Shown here: one piece after another, positions 1 through 9,520 of the stretch
How positions within the stretch are numbered: the first letter of the stretch is position 1
Layout of the letters: every line of letters starts with the position of its first letter
Origin: Paraburkholderia piptadeniae
Lineage (GTDB): Bacteria; Pseudomonadota; Gammaproteobacteria; Burkholderiales; Burkholderiaceae
Assembly (NCBI RefSeq): GCF_900007165.1
Contig: NZ_CYGY02000056.1
Span: forward strand, 62,001 to 126,000
Reading direction: 5' to 3'
DNA length: 64,000 nucleotides
Notes under the pieces: generated by a model
Databases searched by the model: none
Seen by the model: only the letters and a program-made list of their open reading frames with translations
What the model was told of the DNA's origin: nothing
Position numbers and translations under genes: made by a program

Positions 1-121
1 ACGGACGATGATCGGCCAGGCTGCCCGCCTCGCCCGACGTGTTCCACTCCTTGCAGCTCGTCACGCATGCGTGGCAGCCCACGCAGACGTTCAGATCGAT
101 CACGAGCGCCATCTGTGTCAT
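1..121 (-). CDS. soeB: Ferredoxin-like 4Fe-4S subunit of a molybdopterin oxidoreductase (SoeB-like), 5' end only
   Basis: This is the first 40 codons of a gene that leaves the window on the left. The protein begins MTQMALVIDLNVCVGCHACV and shows a first 4Fe-4S cluster motif, CVGCHACVTSC (C-x2-C-x2-C-x3-C), directly after the start. This is the N-terminal pattern of the electron-transfer subunit of DMSO reductase-type complexes and is very close to what I remember for SoeB of sulfite dehydrogenase. It lies 24 nt after the catalytic subunit gene on the same strand, so the two form an operon. By analogy it passes electrons from the catalytic subunit to a membrane anchor outside the window. The SoeB assignment is inference from family style; the iron-sulfur role is clear. 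Confidence 0.8.
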   Translation of the reverse strand, partial: MTQMALVIDLNVCVGCHACVTSCKEWNTSGEAGSLADHRP

Positions 122-145
122 CGATGCTCTCCGTTTCAGTTGCAC

Positions 146-3082
146 TCAGTTACGCTCGGCAGCCTTACGCAGACGCGCGGCGAACTCGCCACGTCCCGCG
201 AAATACGTCTGCACGATGCGATGAATCATGCCGCCCGCTGCCCCGCCGACGACACCCGGCAGCGCAGGCATCGGCGCGAACTGCGGCAGCGTATGATCGG
301 CGTCCGCTTCGGCCGGATAGATGCGCACGCGCACGTCGTACCACGCGGCCTGGCCCGTGATGGGATCGGAGTTCGATGTGCGCGGGTGATTCGCGCTGTT
401 GACGGGAATCTCATCCGCGATCAGGTGATTCAGCAGAAAGCCGCGCTGCGATTCGTTCGCGTCGGGCCCGAGATTCCACGCGCCCGCCGACTTGCCGATC
501 GCATTCCATGTCCACACGGTGCCCGGCTCGACGGCTTCGCTATAGCGCGCAAGGCAGCGCACCTTGCCCCATTGCGATTCGACGTAGATCCAGCCGCCGT
601 CTTCGATGCCTTGTGTCACTGCCGTGCGCGGATTCATGTACAGATAGTTCTCGCCATGTATCTGACGCAGCCACGCGTTCTGCGAGTCCCACGAGTGATA
701 CATCGCCATCGGCCGCTGCGTGACGGCCGCGAGCGGATACTCCGCGTGATCGGTCGTATCGTGTTCGAGCGGTGGATACCAGAACGGCAGCGGATCGAAA
801 TACTGCTCGATGCGCGCGCGCAGATGATCCGGCGGCTGGCGTCCCTTCGTCTTGCCCTGCGCGGCGAGCCGGAACTTCTGCATCACGTCCGAGTAGAGCG
901 CGATCACAATGGGCTCGTTGAACTTGCGAAAGCCCTTCTCGACCGCGAACTCCAGATACGGCCCGTTGCAGTTGCGCATGTACTGCATCGATTCGGGCAG
1001 CGTGTAGTGATAGACGCAATTGTGCTTCGCGTACTCTTCCCACTGCCGCGGATTCGGTTCGCCGACGAGCGCCTTGTCACCATCCTTGCCGCGCCAGCCG
1101 ATCAGGAAGCCCACGCCCGAGCCCGGCGCCGTCTGGTGATTGACGATGAAGTCCGGGTAGTCGCGATACTTGCGCTCGCCTTCCGGCGTCGTGAATGCGG
1201 GGAACTTCAGGCGGCTCGCCAGTTCGACGAGCACTTCCTGGAACGGCTTGCATTCGCCCGTCGGCGGCACGACGGGCACGCGCACGGAATCGACGGGGCC
1301 GTCGAATTCGGAGATCGGCCGGTCGAGCATCGACATCGCGTCGTAGCGTTCGAGGTATGTCGTATCGGGCAGGATCAGATCGGCGAATGCGGTCATCTCC
1401 GACTGGAACGCGTCGCACACGATGATGAACGGAATCTTGTACTCGCCGTTATCGTGCCTGTCCGCGAGCATCTTGCGGACTTCGACGGTATTCATCGACG
1501 AGTTCCATGCCATGTTGGCCATGAAGATCAACAACGTGTCGATCGGATACGGATCGCCGCGCCACGCGTTCGTGATCACGCTGTGCATCAGGCCATGCAC
1601 GGCGAGCGGATATTCCCACGAGAACGCCTTGTCGATACGCACGGGTTCGCCGCTGTCGTCGATGAACAGGTCGTTGGGCGCGGCGGGCCAGCCGAGCGGA
1701 CCGTTTGCGAGCGGCGTATTGGGCTTCACGTCGTCGGGGCTGTTCGGCGGTTTCGCCGACGGCGGCACGGCGCGCGGATACGGCGACTTGTGCCGGAAGC
1801 CGCCCGGCCGGTCGATCGTGCCGAGCAGCGACATCAGCACGGCCAATGCACGGATCGACTGAAAGCCGTTCGAGTGCGCGGCGAGCCCGCGCATCGCATG
1901 AAAGGCGATCGGCGCGCCCGTCACGGTCTCGTGCGTTTCGCCCCACGCGTCCGTCCATTGGATCGGCAGCGTGATCTTGTGATCGCGCGCGACATCGGCC
2001 ATTTCGCGTGCAAGACGGCGAATCGTATCGGCGGGAATGCCCGTGATCTGCGACGCCCATTCCGGCGTGCAGTCCGCCACCTGCTCGCGCAGCAGTTCGA
2101 ACGACGGCGCGACGGGCGTGCCGTCCGCAAGCGTATAGCGTCCTTCGAGCGCGGGCCGCGCGCCCGGCGTGTGATGCAGCACGGCGCGCTGGCTCGCGGG
2201 GTCCCACCACATATGATTCTGCGGAAAGAGAGGATTGCTCACGTCGGCCGCTTCGTCGGCCACGAAAAGGCCATACGTGTCGCTATCGGGGCGCATGTCC
2301 AGCAGTTCACCCGCATTCGTATAGCGCTCGACGAACTCGCGATCGTATGCATTGCTTTCGATCAGCTCGCGCATCAGCGCCATGAAGAGCGCACCATCAG
2401 TGCCGGGGCGGATCGGCACCCATTCGTCGGCAATCGCCGCATAGCCGGTGCGAATCGGATTGATCGCGATGAAGCGGCCGCCCGCGCGCTTGAACTTCGA
2501 GATCGCGATCTTCAGCGGATTCGAGTGATGGTCCTCGGCCGTGCCGATCATGAAGAACAGCTTCGCGCGATCGAGGTCGGGGCCGCCGAACTCCCAGAAC
2601 GAGCCGCCCATCGTATAGATCATGCCCGCGGCCATGTTCGCCGAGCAGAAGCCGCCGTGCGCCGCATAGTTCGGCGTGCCGAACTGCTTCGCGAACAGGC
2701 CCGTCAGCGCCTGCATCTGATCGCGTCCGGTGAAGAGCGCGAATTTTTTGGGGTCCGTCGCGCGCAGATGGGCGAGACGCTTTTCGAGCATGTCGAATGC
2801 CACGTCCCACGAGACGGGCTCGAACTGCGCGCTGCCGCGCGGCGCGTCCTGTTTGCGCAGCAGCGGTTGCGTGAGGCGCGCGGGCGAGTACTGCTTCATG
2901 ATGCCCGACGAGCCCTTCGCGCAAATCACGCCCTGGTTGAGCGGATGCTCCGGGTTGCCGTCGATATAGCGCACCTCGCCATCGCGCAGATGCACGCGGA
3001 TGCCGCATCGGCACGCGCACATGTAGCAGGTCGTCGTCTTGACTTCGAGCTTTTCGTTCTGGGTGCGAGCTTTGTGCTCCAT
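146..3082 (-). CDS. soeA: Molybdopterin oxidoreductase catalytic subunit, SoeA-like (sulfite:quinone oxidoreductase type)
   Basis: The 978-residue protein is a DMSO reductase-family catalytic subunit. Near the N-terminus it has the 4Fe-4S ligands C19, C22, C26 and C54 (CYMCACRCG, later GVICAKGS), then the molybdopterin domains. A conserved Cys in HGGFCSANM may be the Mo ligand. The C-terminal third is the dinucleotide-binding domain. No twin-arginine signal is visible, which fits a cytoplasmic enzyme such as SoeA, which oxidises sulfite to sulfate and feeds the quinone pool. I chose the ATG at 3082 because AGGGAGG lies 7 nt upstream; an in-frame start 42 nt earlier lacks this. The iron-sulfur subunit gene follows 24 nt downstream. 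Other substrates (polysulfide, thiosulfate, formate) cannot be excluded by sequence alone. Confidence 0.75.
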   Translation of the reverse strand: MEHKARTQNEKLEVKTTTCYMCACRCGIRVHLRDGEVRYIDGNPEHPLNQGVICAKGSSGIMKQYSPARLTQPLLRKQDAPRGSAQFEPVSWDVAFDMLEKRLAHLRATDPKKFALFTGRDQMQALTGLFAKQFGTPNYAAHGGFCSANMAAGMIYTMGGSFWEFGGPDLDRAKLFFMIGTAEDHHSNPLKIAISKFKRAGGRFIAINPIRTGYAAIADEWVPIRPGTDGALFMALMRELIESNAYDREFVERYTNAGELLDMRPDSDTYGLFVADEAADVSNPLFPQNHMWWDPASQRAVLHHTPGARPALEGRYTLADGTPVAPSFELLREQVADCTPEWASQITGIPADTIRRLAREMADVARDHKITLPIQWTDAWGETHETVTGAPIAFHAMRGLAAHSNGFQSIRALAVLMSLLGTIDRPGGFRHKSPYPRAVPPSAKPPNSPDDVKPNTPLANGPLGWPAAPNDLFIDDSGEPVRIDKAFSWEYPLAVHGLMHSVITNAWRGDPYPIDTLLIFMANMAWNSSMNTVEVRKMLADRHDNGEYKIPFIIVCDAFQSEMTAFADLILPDTTYLERYDAMSMLDRPISEFDGPVDSVRVPVVPPTGECKPFQEVLVELASRLKFPAFTTPEGERKYRDYPDFIVNHQTAPGSGVGFLIGWRGKDGDKALVGEPNPRQWEEYAKHNCVYHYTLPESMQYMRNCNGPYLEFAVEKGFRKFNEPIVIALYSDVMQKFRLAAQGKTKGRQPPDHLRARIEQYFDPLPFWYPPLEHDTTDHAEYPLAAVTQRPMAMYHSWDSQNAWLRQIHGENYLYMNPRTAVTQGIEDGGWIYVESQWGKVRCLARYSEAVEPGTVWTWNAIGKSAGAWNLGPDANESQRGFLLNHLIADEIPVNSANHPRTSNSDPITGQAAWYDVRVRIYPAEADADHTLPQFAPMPALPGVVGGAAGGMIHRIVQTYFAGRGEFAARLRKAAERN

Positions 3083-3445
3083 CGATGCCTCCCTGTGATT
3101 GCCCGGTGGCAACGGCGCGAACACGAAGACGAACGCGCAATGACAGCCGCTGTACCCGTTGCCGGATTCACTACCCTGTCAATGCTAAGAGCGCCTGGTG
3201 CAAAATAAAAATCGCGATTTCGAATTCAAACCATCGTGGCAGCCGATAGTCGTGCGCGTGCAGGCGCTGGGAGCGCTGGTCATCTCCCGCTTGATCTGGC
3301 CGTTGCCGACGATACTCGAACAACCCGACCGCGCCTCTTTCGAGGTTGTACATCGCGCCGTAGGCCTTGAGGACGCTGCTCGTTTCCAGTTATGCAAACA
3401 GGGAGCTATTGCGGTCAATATCGGCGATTGAGAGAAAGGAAGCCA
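3083..3445. other. Intergenic region without a convincing gene
   Basis: The stretch between the SoeA-like gene and the gnd terminator has short open frames on both strands, such as 3198-3431 (+) and 3171-3353 (-). None has a ribosome binding site or a recognisable product. It must hold the promoter of the soeA-like operon, but I could not pick a clear -35/-10 pair. Confidence 0.5.
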
Positions 3446-3480
3446 AGAAAAAGCCCGCGACGGATATCGCGGGCTTCGCT
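3446..3480 (-). terminator. Rho-independent terminator of tkt-gnd
   Basis: A perfect 10-bp stem, AAGCCCGCGA/TCGCGGGCTT (3451-3460 and 3467-3476), has a 6-nt loop. Read on the minus strand it is followed by TTTTTC. It lies about 25 nt beyond the gnd stop codon. Confidence 0.85.
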
Positions 3481-3503
3481 TCACATTCAACTGCCGCTGC
3501 TGC

Positions 3504-4484
3504 TTATTTGACGGGAAACTCCTTGTGCCCGCCAAAGCCGAATCGCATCGCGGACAGCATGCGTTCGGGGAACGATTCGGCGTCGCGCGAACGGAAGCGC
3601 GTATAGAGCGCCGCCGACAACACCTGCGCGGGCACCGCTTCCTCGATCGCGGCCTCGATGGTCCAGCGCCCTTCTCCGCTGTCCGCGACTTCCGTCGAGA
3701 ATTTGTCCAGCTCGCCGTCCTGCGCGAGCGCGCCCGCCGTGAGATCGAGCAGCCACGACGACACCACGCTGCCGCGCCGCCACACTTCGGCGACATCGGC
3801 GAGATCGAGCGTGTAGCGCTCGCTGTCCGGAAGCTCGGGCAGATCCTTGTGCTTCAGGATGTGAAACCCTTCGGCGTACGCCTGCATCAGCCCGTACTCG
3901 ATGCCGTTGTGCACCATCTTCACGAAGTGTCCGGAGCCGACGGGGCCCGTGTGCATATAGCCGTTCTCGACGCGCGGATCGCGTCCGTCGCGATGGGGCG
4001 TGACGGGAATCTCGCCGCGCCCCGGCGCGAGCACCGAGAGGATCGGATCGATGCGCCGCACGATCGCGTCGTCGCCGCCGATCATCATGCAATAGCCGCG
4101 CTCCAGTCCCCAGACGCCGCCCGACGTGCCCACATCCACGTAATGCACCCCCGTCTCGCGAAGCCGCGCGGCGCGGCGGATATCGTCCTTGTAGAAGCTG
4201 TTGCCGCCGTCGATCACGACATCGTCGGCCGTGAGGACGCGCTGCAATTCTGTGAGCGTGTCCTCGGTGATCTTGCCCGCTGGCAGCATCAGCCACACGA
4301 CACGCGGCGCATCGAGCTTCGCGACGAGATCGCCCAGATCGCTTGCGCCTGTTGCGCCCTCCTTCGAGAGTGCTTCCGTCGCTTGCGGATTGTGATCGTA
4401 GACGACGCACTGATGACCGCCGCGCATCAGCCGCCTGCCGATGTTGCCGCCCATGCGGCCCAGTCCCACGATGCCGATCTGCAT
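3504..4484 (-). CDS. gnd: 6-phosphogluconate dehydrogenase, short (GntZ/YqeC-like) form
   Basis: This enzyme oxidatively decarboxylates 6-phosphogluconate to ribulose 5-phosphate in the cytoplasm. The 326-residue protein starts with the Rossmann motif GLGRMGGN and carries GGNSFYKDD and the substrate signature [21 protein letters not shown] split around residues 165-190. At 326 residues it is the short bacterial form rather than the roughly 470-residue form. Short forms are often NAD-dependent, but cofactor preference cannot be read here. The ATG at 4484 has AAGGAGTG upstream and lies only 6 nt after the tkt stop, so the two genes are cotranscribed. The product feeds the same non-oxidative pentose phosphate reactions as transketolase. 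A strong terminator follows. Confidence 0.93.
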   Translation of the reverse strand: MQIGIVGLGRMGGNIGRRLMRGGHQCVVYDHNPQATEALSKEGATGASDLGDLVAKLDAPRVVWLMLPAGKITEDTLTELQRVLTADDVVIDGGNSFYKDDIRRAARLRETGVHYVDVGTSGGVWGLERGYCMMIGGDDAIVRRIDPILSVLAPGRGEIPVTPHRDGRDPRVENGYMHTGPVGSGHFVKMVHNGIEYGLMQAYAEGFHILKHKDLPELPDSERYTLDLADVAEVWRRGSVVSSWLLDLTAGALAQDGELDKFSTEVADSGEGRWTIEAAIEEAVPAQVLSAALYTRFRSRDAESFPERMLSAMRFGFGGHKEFPVK

Positions 4485-4490
4485 GATGTG

Positions 4491-6590
4491 TCACTCCTTG
4501 ACGTTGCCGGACTTGCAGCGCGCGATCTGCTTCTTCGCTTCGTCCACGACACGCTCGGGCGTGAAGCCGAACTTCGTCTTCAGCGCCTTGAGGGGTGCCG
4601 ACGCGCCGAACGTATGCATCACGATCTGCGAGCCGAGCCGGCCGACGTAGCGATCCCAGCCGATCGTCGCGGCCTGCTCGACGGCCACGCGCGGGTGCAC
4701 GTCGGGCGGCAGCACCGAGTCCTTGTACGCGTGGTCCTGCTGCTCGAACACGTCCCATGACGGCATCGACACGACGCGCGCGTTGATGCCCTCGGCCTTC
4801 AGCGCCTCGTATGCATCCACGCACAGCGACACTTCGCTGCCCGTCGCGAGCAGAAGCACGTCGGGCTTCTTGCCAGCGGGCACGTCGGCGAGCACATAGG
4901 CGCCACGGCGCACACCTTCAGCGGACGCGTACTTCTTGCGGTCGAAGGTGGGCAGCGGCTGGCGCGTGACGACGATGCACGCGGGCACGTGCGGATGCGA
5001 GAGCGCGACGCGCCAGGCCTCGGCGACTTCGTTCGCGTCGGCGGGACGCAGCGTCGTCAAGCCGGGAATGCCGCGCAACGACGCAAGCTGTTCGATCGGC
5101 TGGTGCGTGGGGCCGTCTTCGCCGACGCCGATCGAATCGTGCGTGAACACATAGATCACGGGCACTTCCATGATCGCCGAGAGGCGGATCGGCGGCTTCA
5201 TGTAATCGCTGAAGATCAGGAACGTCGACGCGTAAGGCCTCAAGCCCGACAGCGCGAGACCGTTCGCCACGGCACCCATGCCGTGCTCGCGGATGCCGAA
5301 GTGCAAATTGCGCCCGCCGTAATTGTCATGCTCGAAGCTGCCCGCGCCTTCGAACTTCAGGTTCGTCTTGGTCGACGGCGCGAGGTCCGCCGCGCCGCCG
5401 ATCATCCACGGTACGCGCTGCGCGATCGCGTTGAGCACCTTGCCCGACGACTCGCGCGTGGCGATGCCCTTCGCGTCCGCATCGAACTTGGGGATGTCCT
5501 CGTCCCAGTCTTCCGGCAACCCGGACGCCTGCATCTGGTCGAACTCCTTCGCAAGCTGCGGATACTTTCTCGCGTACTCGTCGAAGCGCTGGTTCCACAC
5601 GTCGTGCGCCGCCTTGCCGCGCACGCCCAGGCCTTGCGCGAAGTGTTCGCGCACGCCATTGGGCACGAGAAATTGCGCATCCTCGGGCCAGCCGTACGCG
5701 CGCTTCGCCAGTTTGATTTCCTCTTCGCCGAGCGGCTCGCCGTGTGCCGACGCCGTGTCCTGCTTGTTCGGCGCGCCCCAGCCGATGATGCTCTTCACGA
5801 CGATCAGCGTCGGCTTGTCGGTCACGGCCTTTGCTTCGTTGATCGCGGCTTCGAGCGCGTTCGCATCGTTGGCGTCGTCGACGTGCAGCGTGTGCCAGCG
5901 ATAGCCGCGAAAACGCGACTCGACGTCGTCGCTGTACGCGAGATCGGTGTGGCCTTCGATCGTCACGCGGTTGCTGTCGTATATCCAGATCAGGTTCGAG
6001 AGTTGCAGATGCCCCGCCAGCGAAGCGGCTTCATGCGAGACGCCTTCCATCATGTCGCCGTCGCCGCACAGCGCGTAGACACGGTAATCGAAGAGCGACG
6101 CGTCCGGCTTGTTGAAGTGCGCCTCGTGCCAGCGCGCGGCCATCGCCATGCCGACGCTGTTGCCGAGCCCCTGGCCGAGCGGGCCCGTGGTCGTCTCGAC
6201 GCCCGTCGTCATCCGGTACTCCGGGTGGCCCGGCGTCACGCTGTCGAGCTGGCGGAACTGCCTGATGTCGTCGAGCGAGACGGCGGGCTTGTCCAGCGGC
6301 TTGCCGTCTTCATCGATGGCTTTCACGCCCGCAAGATGCAGCAGCGAATACAGCAGCATCGACGCATGCCCCACCGACAGCACGAAGCGGTCGCGGTTCG
6401 GCCACAACGGCGCATCGGGGTCGTAGCGCAGATGGTTCTGCCAGAGATGGAATGCGACGGGTGCCAGCGCCATCGGCGTGCCGGGGTGGCCGGAGTTGGC
6501 CTTCTGCACGGCGTCCATCGATAGCGTGCGGATCGTGTCGATCGCAAGTTGGTCGAGATCGGACGGGGACTTCGGTGTGACTTGTGACAT
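4491..6590 (-). CDS. tkt: Transketolase
   Basis: The 699-residue protein is a full-length transketolase, the thiamine diphosphate enzyme that moves two-carbon ketol units between sugar phosphates in the pentose phosphate and Calvin pathways. It shows KANSGHPGTPMALAP near the N-terminus, the ThDP-binding segment GDGDMMEGVSHEAASLAGH (about residues 155-175), the pyrimidine-domain motif FGIREHGMGAVANGLAL, and HDSIGVGEDGPTHQPIEQL. AAAGGAG lies 9 nt before the ATG. gnd follows after 6 nt, giving a two-gene pentose phosphate operon closed by a terminator at 3446-3480. A second tkt elsewhere (for example in a cbb cluster) is possible but cannot be seen. Confidence 0.95.
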   Translation of the reverse strand: MSQVTPKSPSDLDQLAIDTIRTLSMDAVQKANSGHPGTPMALAPVAFHLWQNHLRYDPDAPLWPNRDRFVLSVGHASMLLYSLLHLAGVKAIDEDGKPLDKPAVSLDDIRQFRQLDSVTPGHPEYRMTTGVETTTGPLGQGLGNSVGMAMAARWHEAHFNKPDASLFDYRVYALCGDGDMMEGVSHEAASLAGHLQLSNLIWIYDSNRVTIEGHTDLAYSDDVESRFRGYRWHTLHVDDANDANALEAAINEAKAVTDKPTLIVVKSIIGWGAPNKQDTASAHGEPLGEEEIKLAKRAYGWPEDAQFLVPNGVREHFAQGLGVRGKAAHDVWNQRFDEYARKYPQLAKEFDQMQASGLPEDWDEDIPKFDADAKGIATRESSGKVLNAIAQRVPWMIGGAADLAPSTKTNLKFEGAGSFEHDNYGGRNLHFGIREHGMGAVANGLALSGLRPYASTFLIFSDYMKPPIRLSAIMEVPVIYVFTHDSIGVGEDGPTHQPIEQLASLRGIPGLTTLRPADANEVAEAWRVALSHPHVPACIVVTRQPLPTFDRKKYASAEGVRRGAYVLADVPAGKKPDVLLLATGSEVSLCVDAYEALKAEGINARVVSMPSWDVFEQQDHAYKDSVLPPDVHPRVAVEQAATIGWDRYVGRLGSQIVMHTFGASAPLKALKTKFGFTPERVVDEAKKQIARCKSGNVKE

Positions 6591-6940
6591 GAGCGACGAC
6601 TCCTTTGCAGAGTGTGCTGTGGCACGACAGGTGCCGCAGCGGGCAACCAGGTCAATTGAGCAAGTGTAGTGCCTCCGGCGCGGCGCTGCAGATGAGCGGC
6701 GCTGTCGACGGAGCTTGATGGCGGGAGGCGCGGCGCGAAGCGTTTCGATCCGCTTTCGCCGCCGATGCGCGGGCCGGGGAAGGGCCTCGGACCGATGCCC
6801 ACGAGACGTTGCAACCAGCTTACGCCGGGTGCCGTTGCAACTATCCGACGTGCTTGAAGACGCGCGATTTCCAGGTGCAATCGCGCATCCTTAGCATGAA
6901 TCGGGCCGCAGCTTTGGTGGCTTTAATGGCTTCAGTGGCG
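6591..6940. other. Intergenic region upstream of tkt
   Basis: About 350 nt lie between the transketolase start and the end of the LytTR regulator gene. I see no gene here. The part next to 6590 must carry the tkt promoter, and the rest presumably ends the regulator transcript, but no strong hairpin with a U-tract was found. Confidence 0.5.
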
Positions 6941-7822
6941 TCACATTTGCCGGAACAGGTGCGCGTATTGTTTGCTCACCGCCACTGCGCGAGCGTAGCC
7001 GCGCAGCTTCAGTGACATTTTTCCCAATGTGCCGACGGTGGCGCTTTCCACCTGATCGACGTTCACGACCGTGCTTCGATGCACCTGCCAGAAACGCGCC
7101 GGGTCGAGCTGCGCGCACAGTTCCTTGAGGCTCGTGCGAATCAGCAGTTCGCCCGTGCGCGTCGTGACGACGACGTATTTGTCGGCGGCTTCGAAGTACA
7201 ACACTTCCTCCACCGGCACGATCCTGATGTCGCTCCCGCTCGATGCGCGCAGATAGCGCAGCGGCGCGCTTTGCGCGCTTCGCGCGACGTCCTGCGAGCG
7301 GCTGTCGAGCTGGACGCTGCGCGTGATCTGCTCCAGTTGGCCGAGCACGCGTTGCAGATCCGCGTGCACGTCGCTGGCGGGCGCCGCGTCCATTGGCGCG
7401 CGCAGACGCTCGACCGTGCGCGCGAGACGCGACGCATCGACGGGTTTCAGCAGATAGTCGATGGCGGCGGCATCGAACGCGTCCAACGCGTACTGGTCGT
7501 ATGCCGTCACGAACACGATCTGCGGAGGCGACGCGAGGTCCGCACATGCACGCGCGACGTCGAGGCCCGTCGCGCCCGGCATCGAAATGTCGAGAAACGC
7601 GATGTCCGGTTGCAATGCGCCGATACGCTCGATTGCATCGCGGCCGTTATCGACGGTCGCGACGATCTGCAACGCGGGCCATGCCGCCGCCAGTTCCCGT
7701 TGCAGCGCAGCGGCAATGGGCGGCTCGTCTTCGGCGATTAGCGCGGTGGGCGCGCTACACATCTCCGGCGCATGGCGCATGTCTGCGTTCGATACGGCTG
7801 TGCGTGGCTGGCGCGTCTTCAT
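6941..7822 (-). CDS. LytTR-family response regulator
   Basis: The 293-residue protein has an N-terminal receiver domain (acidic pocket EDE, phosphoacceptor Asp in IAFLDISMPG, then FVTAYDQYALDAF and the Lys of YLLKPVD). A linker follows, then a C-terminal LytTR DNA-binding domain with YFEAADKYVVV, LIRTSLKEL and FWQVHRSTVVNV. It is the AlgR/LytR layout. The chosen ATG at 7822 has AGAGGGG upstream and starts 4 nt after the kinase stop; an in-frame ATG 57 nt earlier would overlap the kinase gene. The kinase encoded just upstream is its probable partner. Targets are unknown. LytTR regulators often control membrane, cell wall or biofilm genes, so the DUF2306 gene in the same operon is a possible functional link. 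Confidence 0.88.
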   Translation of the reverse strand: MKTRQPRTAVSNADMRHAPEMCSAPTALIAEDEPPIAAALQRELAAAWPALQIVATVDNGRDAIERIGALQPDIAFLDISMPGATGLDVARACADLASPPQIVFVTAYDQYALDAFDAAAIDYLLKPVDASRLARTVERLRAPMDAAPASDVHADLQRVLGQLEQITRSVQLDSRSQDVARSAQSAPLRYLRASSGSDIRIVPVEEVLYFEAADKYVVVTTRTGELLIRTSLKELCAQLDPARFWQVHRSTVVNVDQVESATVGTLGKMSLKLRGYARAVAVSKQYAHLFRQM

Positions 7823-7826
7823 CGAT

Positions 7827-8948
7827 TCAACCCCTCTCGCGTCGTTCGGCATCGTCAAGCGGAAGCAGCACTCTCGCAACGATGCCGTGCGGCACGTTTT
7901 CGATGAGCGTCAGCGAAGCGCGTTCGCCATACAGCGCCGCAAGCCGGTCGCGCACGTTCGCAAGTCCGATGCCCGTGCCCTGCGTAGCAGGAGTCGCGCC
8001 GAAGCCCGGCCCCGTATCGGTCACGGCGAGTTCGACGTGCGGTTCGACGCGCCTCGCCCGCACTTCGACCCGGCCGCCCTCGACCGCAACCTGAATGCCA
8101 TGCTTCAACGCGTTTTCGACGAGCGGTTGCAGGAGCATCGGCGGCACGGAGAGGGTCGAGCAATCGTCGGGCAGATCGAGCGAATACGCAAGCCGCGGAC
8201 CGAGGCGCATCGCGTGCACGGCAAGCATCGACTCGAGTACCGCAAACTGATCGGAAAGCGTCTCGCTTTCGGTGCGCGATGCTTCCAGCGTTGCCCGCAA
8301 GAACCGGTTGAGGCTGCCGAGCAGCTCGCGTGCGCGCGGCGGATTGGACACGATCAGACTGTCGAGCGTCGCGAGCGTGTTGAAGAGGAAATGCGGCTCG
8401 ATCTGCGCCTGCAACGCCTGCAAGCGGGCGCGCAGCGCAGTCTTTTCAGCGGCCTCCTGAAGCCACGCGGTCCGCGCGACCTGCTCGCTCAGTCCCGCGA
8501 TGCGGGCACGCGACCAGCCATACCAGGTGACGAGCAGCGTCGCGACGAGCGCGATCCAGCCCGTCGTCGCGATGTCTTTGGTCGCAAATGCCTTGCCGAT
8601 GTCGTGCCCCAGCAGCGCGCTCGCGATCACCCGGCCGATTGCGGCGCCCGCCACGATGGAGACCACCATCGCCACCGCGAGCTTCGGCGCGGTGAGCGCG
8701 TTCCTGCGTTGGAGACGAAAGCGCGCGACATGGAGCAGCAGCATGATCGACAGACCGATCGACTCGCTGAAGACGAGGTTTTCCGCCAGGCCTTTCCCCA
8801 TGCCGACGACGGTCAGGCCGGCCGCGATCATCGCATTGCCGATTACGACGATCACGGATTCGCGCGCATATTCGGCCAGCAGCTGTTTCGCGGGTGCAGG
8901 CGCGTCGGCACACGCAGCGGGGAATTTGACGTTACTGCCTGGAATCAT
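7827..8948 (-). CDS. LytS-type sensor histidine kinase
   Basis: The 373-residue membrane kinase has four or more hydrophobic segments between residues about 20 and 160 and a coiled linker. It then has the His_kinase motif QIEPHFLFNTLATLDSL and a C-terminal HATPase domain with LVENALKHGI (N-box) and DTGPGFG plus GTGIGLANVRDRL (G-boxes). The start at 8948 overlaps the stop of the upstream DUF2306 gene as ATGA, the usual sign of translational coupling. The long open frame upstream of this start is only the shadow of that gene. The partner is the LytTR regulator 4 nt downstream. The sensory part has no recognised ligand-binding fold, so the signal is unknown. Confidence 0.88.
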   Translation of the reverse strand: MIPGSNVKFPAACADAPAPAKQLLAEYARESVIVVIGNAMIAAGLTVVGMGKGLAENLVFSESIGLSIMLLLHVARFRLQRRNALTAPKLAVAMVVSIVAGAAIGRVIASALLGHDIGKAFATKDIATTGWIALVATLLVTWYGWSRARIAGLSEQVARTAWLQEAAEKTALRARLQALQAQIEPHFLFNTLATLDSLIVSNPPRARELLGSLNRFLRATLEASRTESETLSDQFAVLESMLAVHAMRLGPRLAYSLDLPDDCSTLSVPPMLLQPLVENALKHGIQVAVEGGRVEVRARRVEPHVELAVTDTGPGFGATPATQGTGIGLANVRDRLAALYGERASLTLIENVPHGIVARVLLPLDDAERRERG

Positions 8949-9322
8949 GCGAACCATCCCGTCACGATGATATTCAGCAGACGATGCGGCGTCGCCACCG
9001 CGGCGAGTCCCGCCGCGACGAGACCGATGAACGACCCGCGCATCGCGAGTCGATGGCCGCGAACGTTGCCTTGCCGTATCGCCCAGATCGCGCGCCCGAC
9101 ACTGACGAACGTCAGCAGCGACAGCCCGTGCACCCACGAAAAATGTCCGGGGTTCAGTTCGCGGATGTCGAACGAACTGAGCGCGGCCGCGAACATCGCC
9201 GTCGCCCACAGGCGGCCGAGCCACTTGTGGCGTGCAGTCCCCTTTTCGGCGAAAAGCACGGTTGTTCCGAGTATGACAGAAAGGATTGCAGTGGCGACAT
9301 GCACGGCAATGATGGCAGGCAT
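8945..9322 (-). CDS. DUF2306 family membrane protein
   Basis: The 125-residue protein has four predicted membrane segments. It shows the small-family marks GTARHKWLGRLWATAM after the first helix and HGLSLLTFVSVGRA and RGHRLAMRG in the later loops. This matches DUF2306, a family of unknown function. GGGGAG lies 8 nt before the ATG. Its stop codon overlaps the start of the LytS-type kinase (ATGA), and the LytTR regulator follows, so the three genes make one operon. The coupling suggests an accessory or sensed membrane partner of the two-component system, which is inference. Confidence 0.75.
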   Translation of the reverse strand: MPAIIAVHVATAILSVILGTTVLFAEKGTARHKWLGRLWATAMFAAALSSFDIRELNPGHFSWVHGLSLLTFVSVGRAIWAIRQGNVRGHRLAMRGSFIGLVAAGLAAVATPHRLLNIIVTGWFA

Positions 9323-9520
9323 TCTGGCTCTCCCCGGCAGGATCAGCGAACTCGATGACGGCAGTCTGCGCGGCGCACGGAGGGCTTTCGACAGGCATGC
9401 GACGAACCGTGCGGATTGCGTCGCGAATGGCGGTGTGGACGGCGCGAGGGATCAGCGTTGGGTCGTGAAGTGGGTCGCTGCACCCGCTGTTCGCGGATGC
9501 AGCGATCGAGCGCTGGTTAG

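Noticed and set aside
8-3208. A 1066-codon open frame on the plus strand opposite the SoeA-like gene
   Set aside because: It is rich in Arg/His/Ala, has no known domain, and is an antisense shadow typical of GC-rich genes; the minus strand has complete family motifs.
3171-3431. Short frames on both strands between the SoeA-like gene and gnd
   Set aside because: They have no binding sites, no known family and no sign of conservation that could be judged here.
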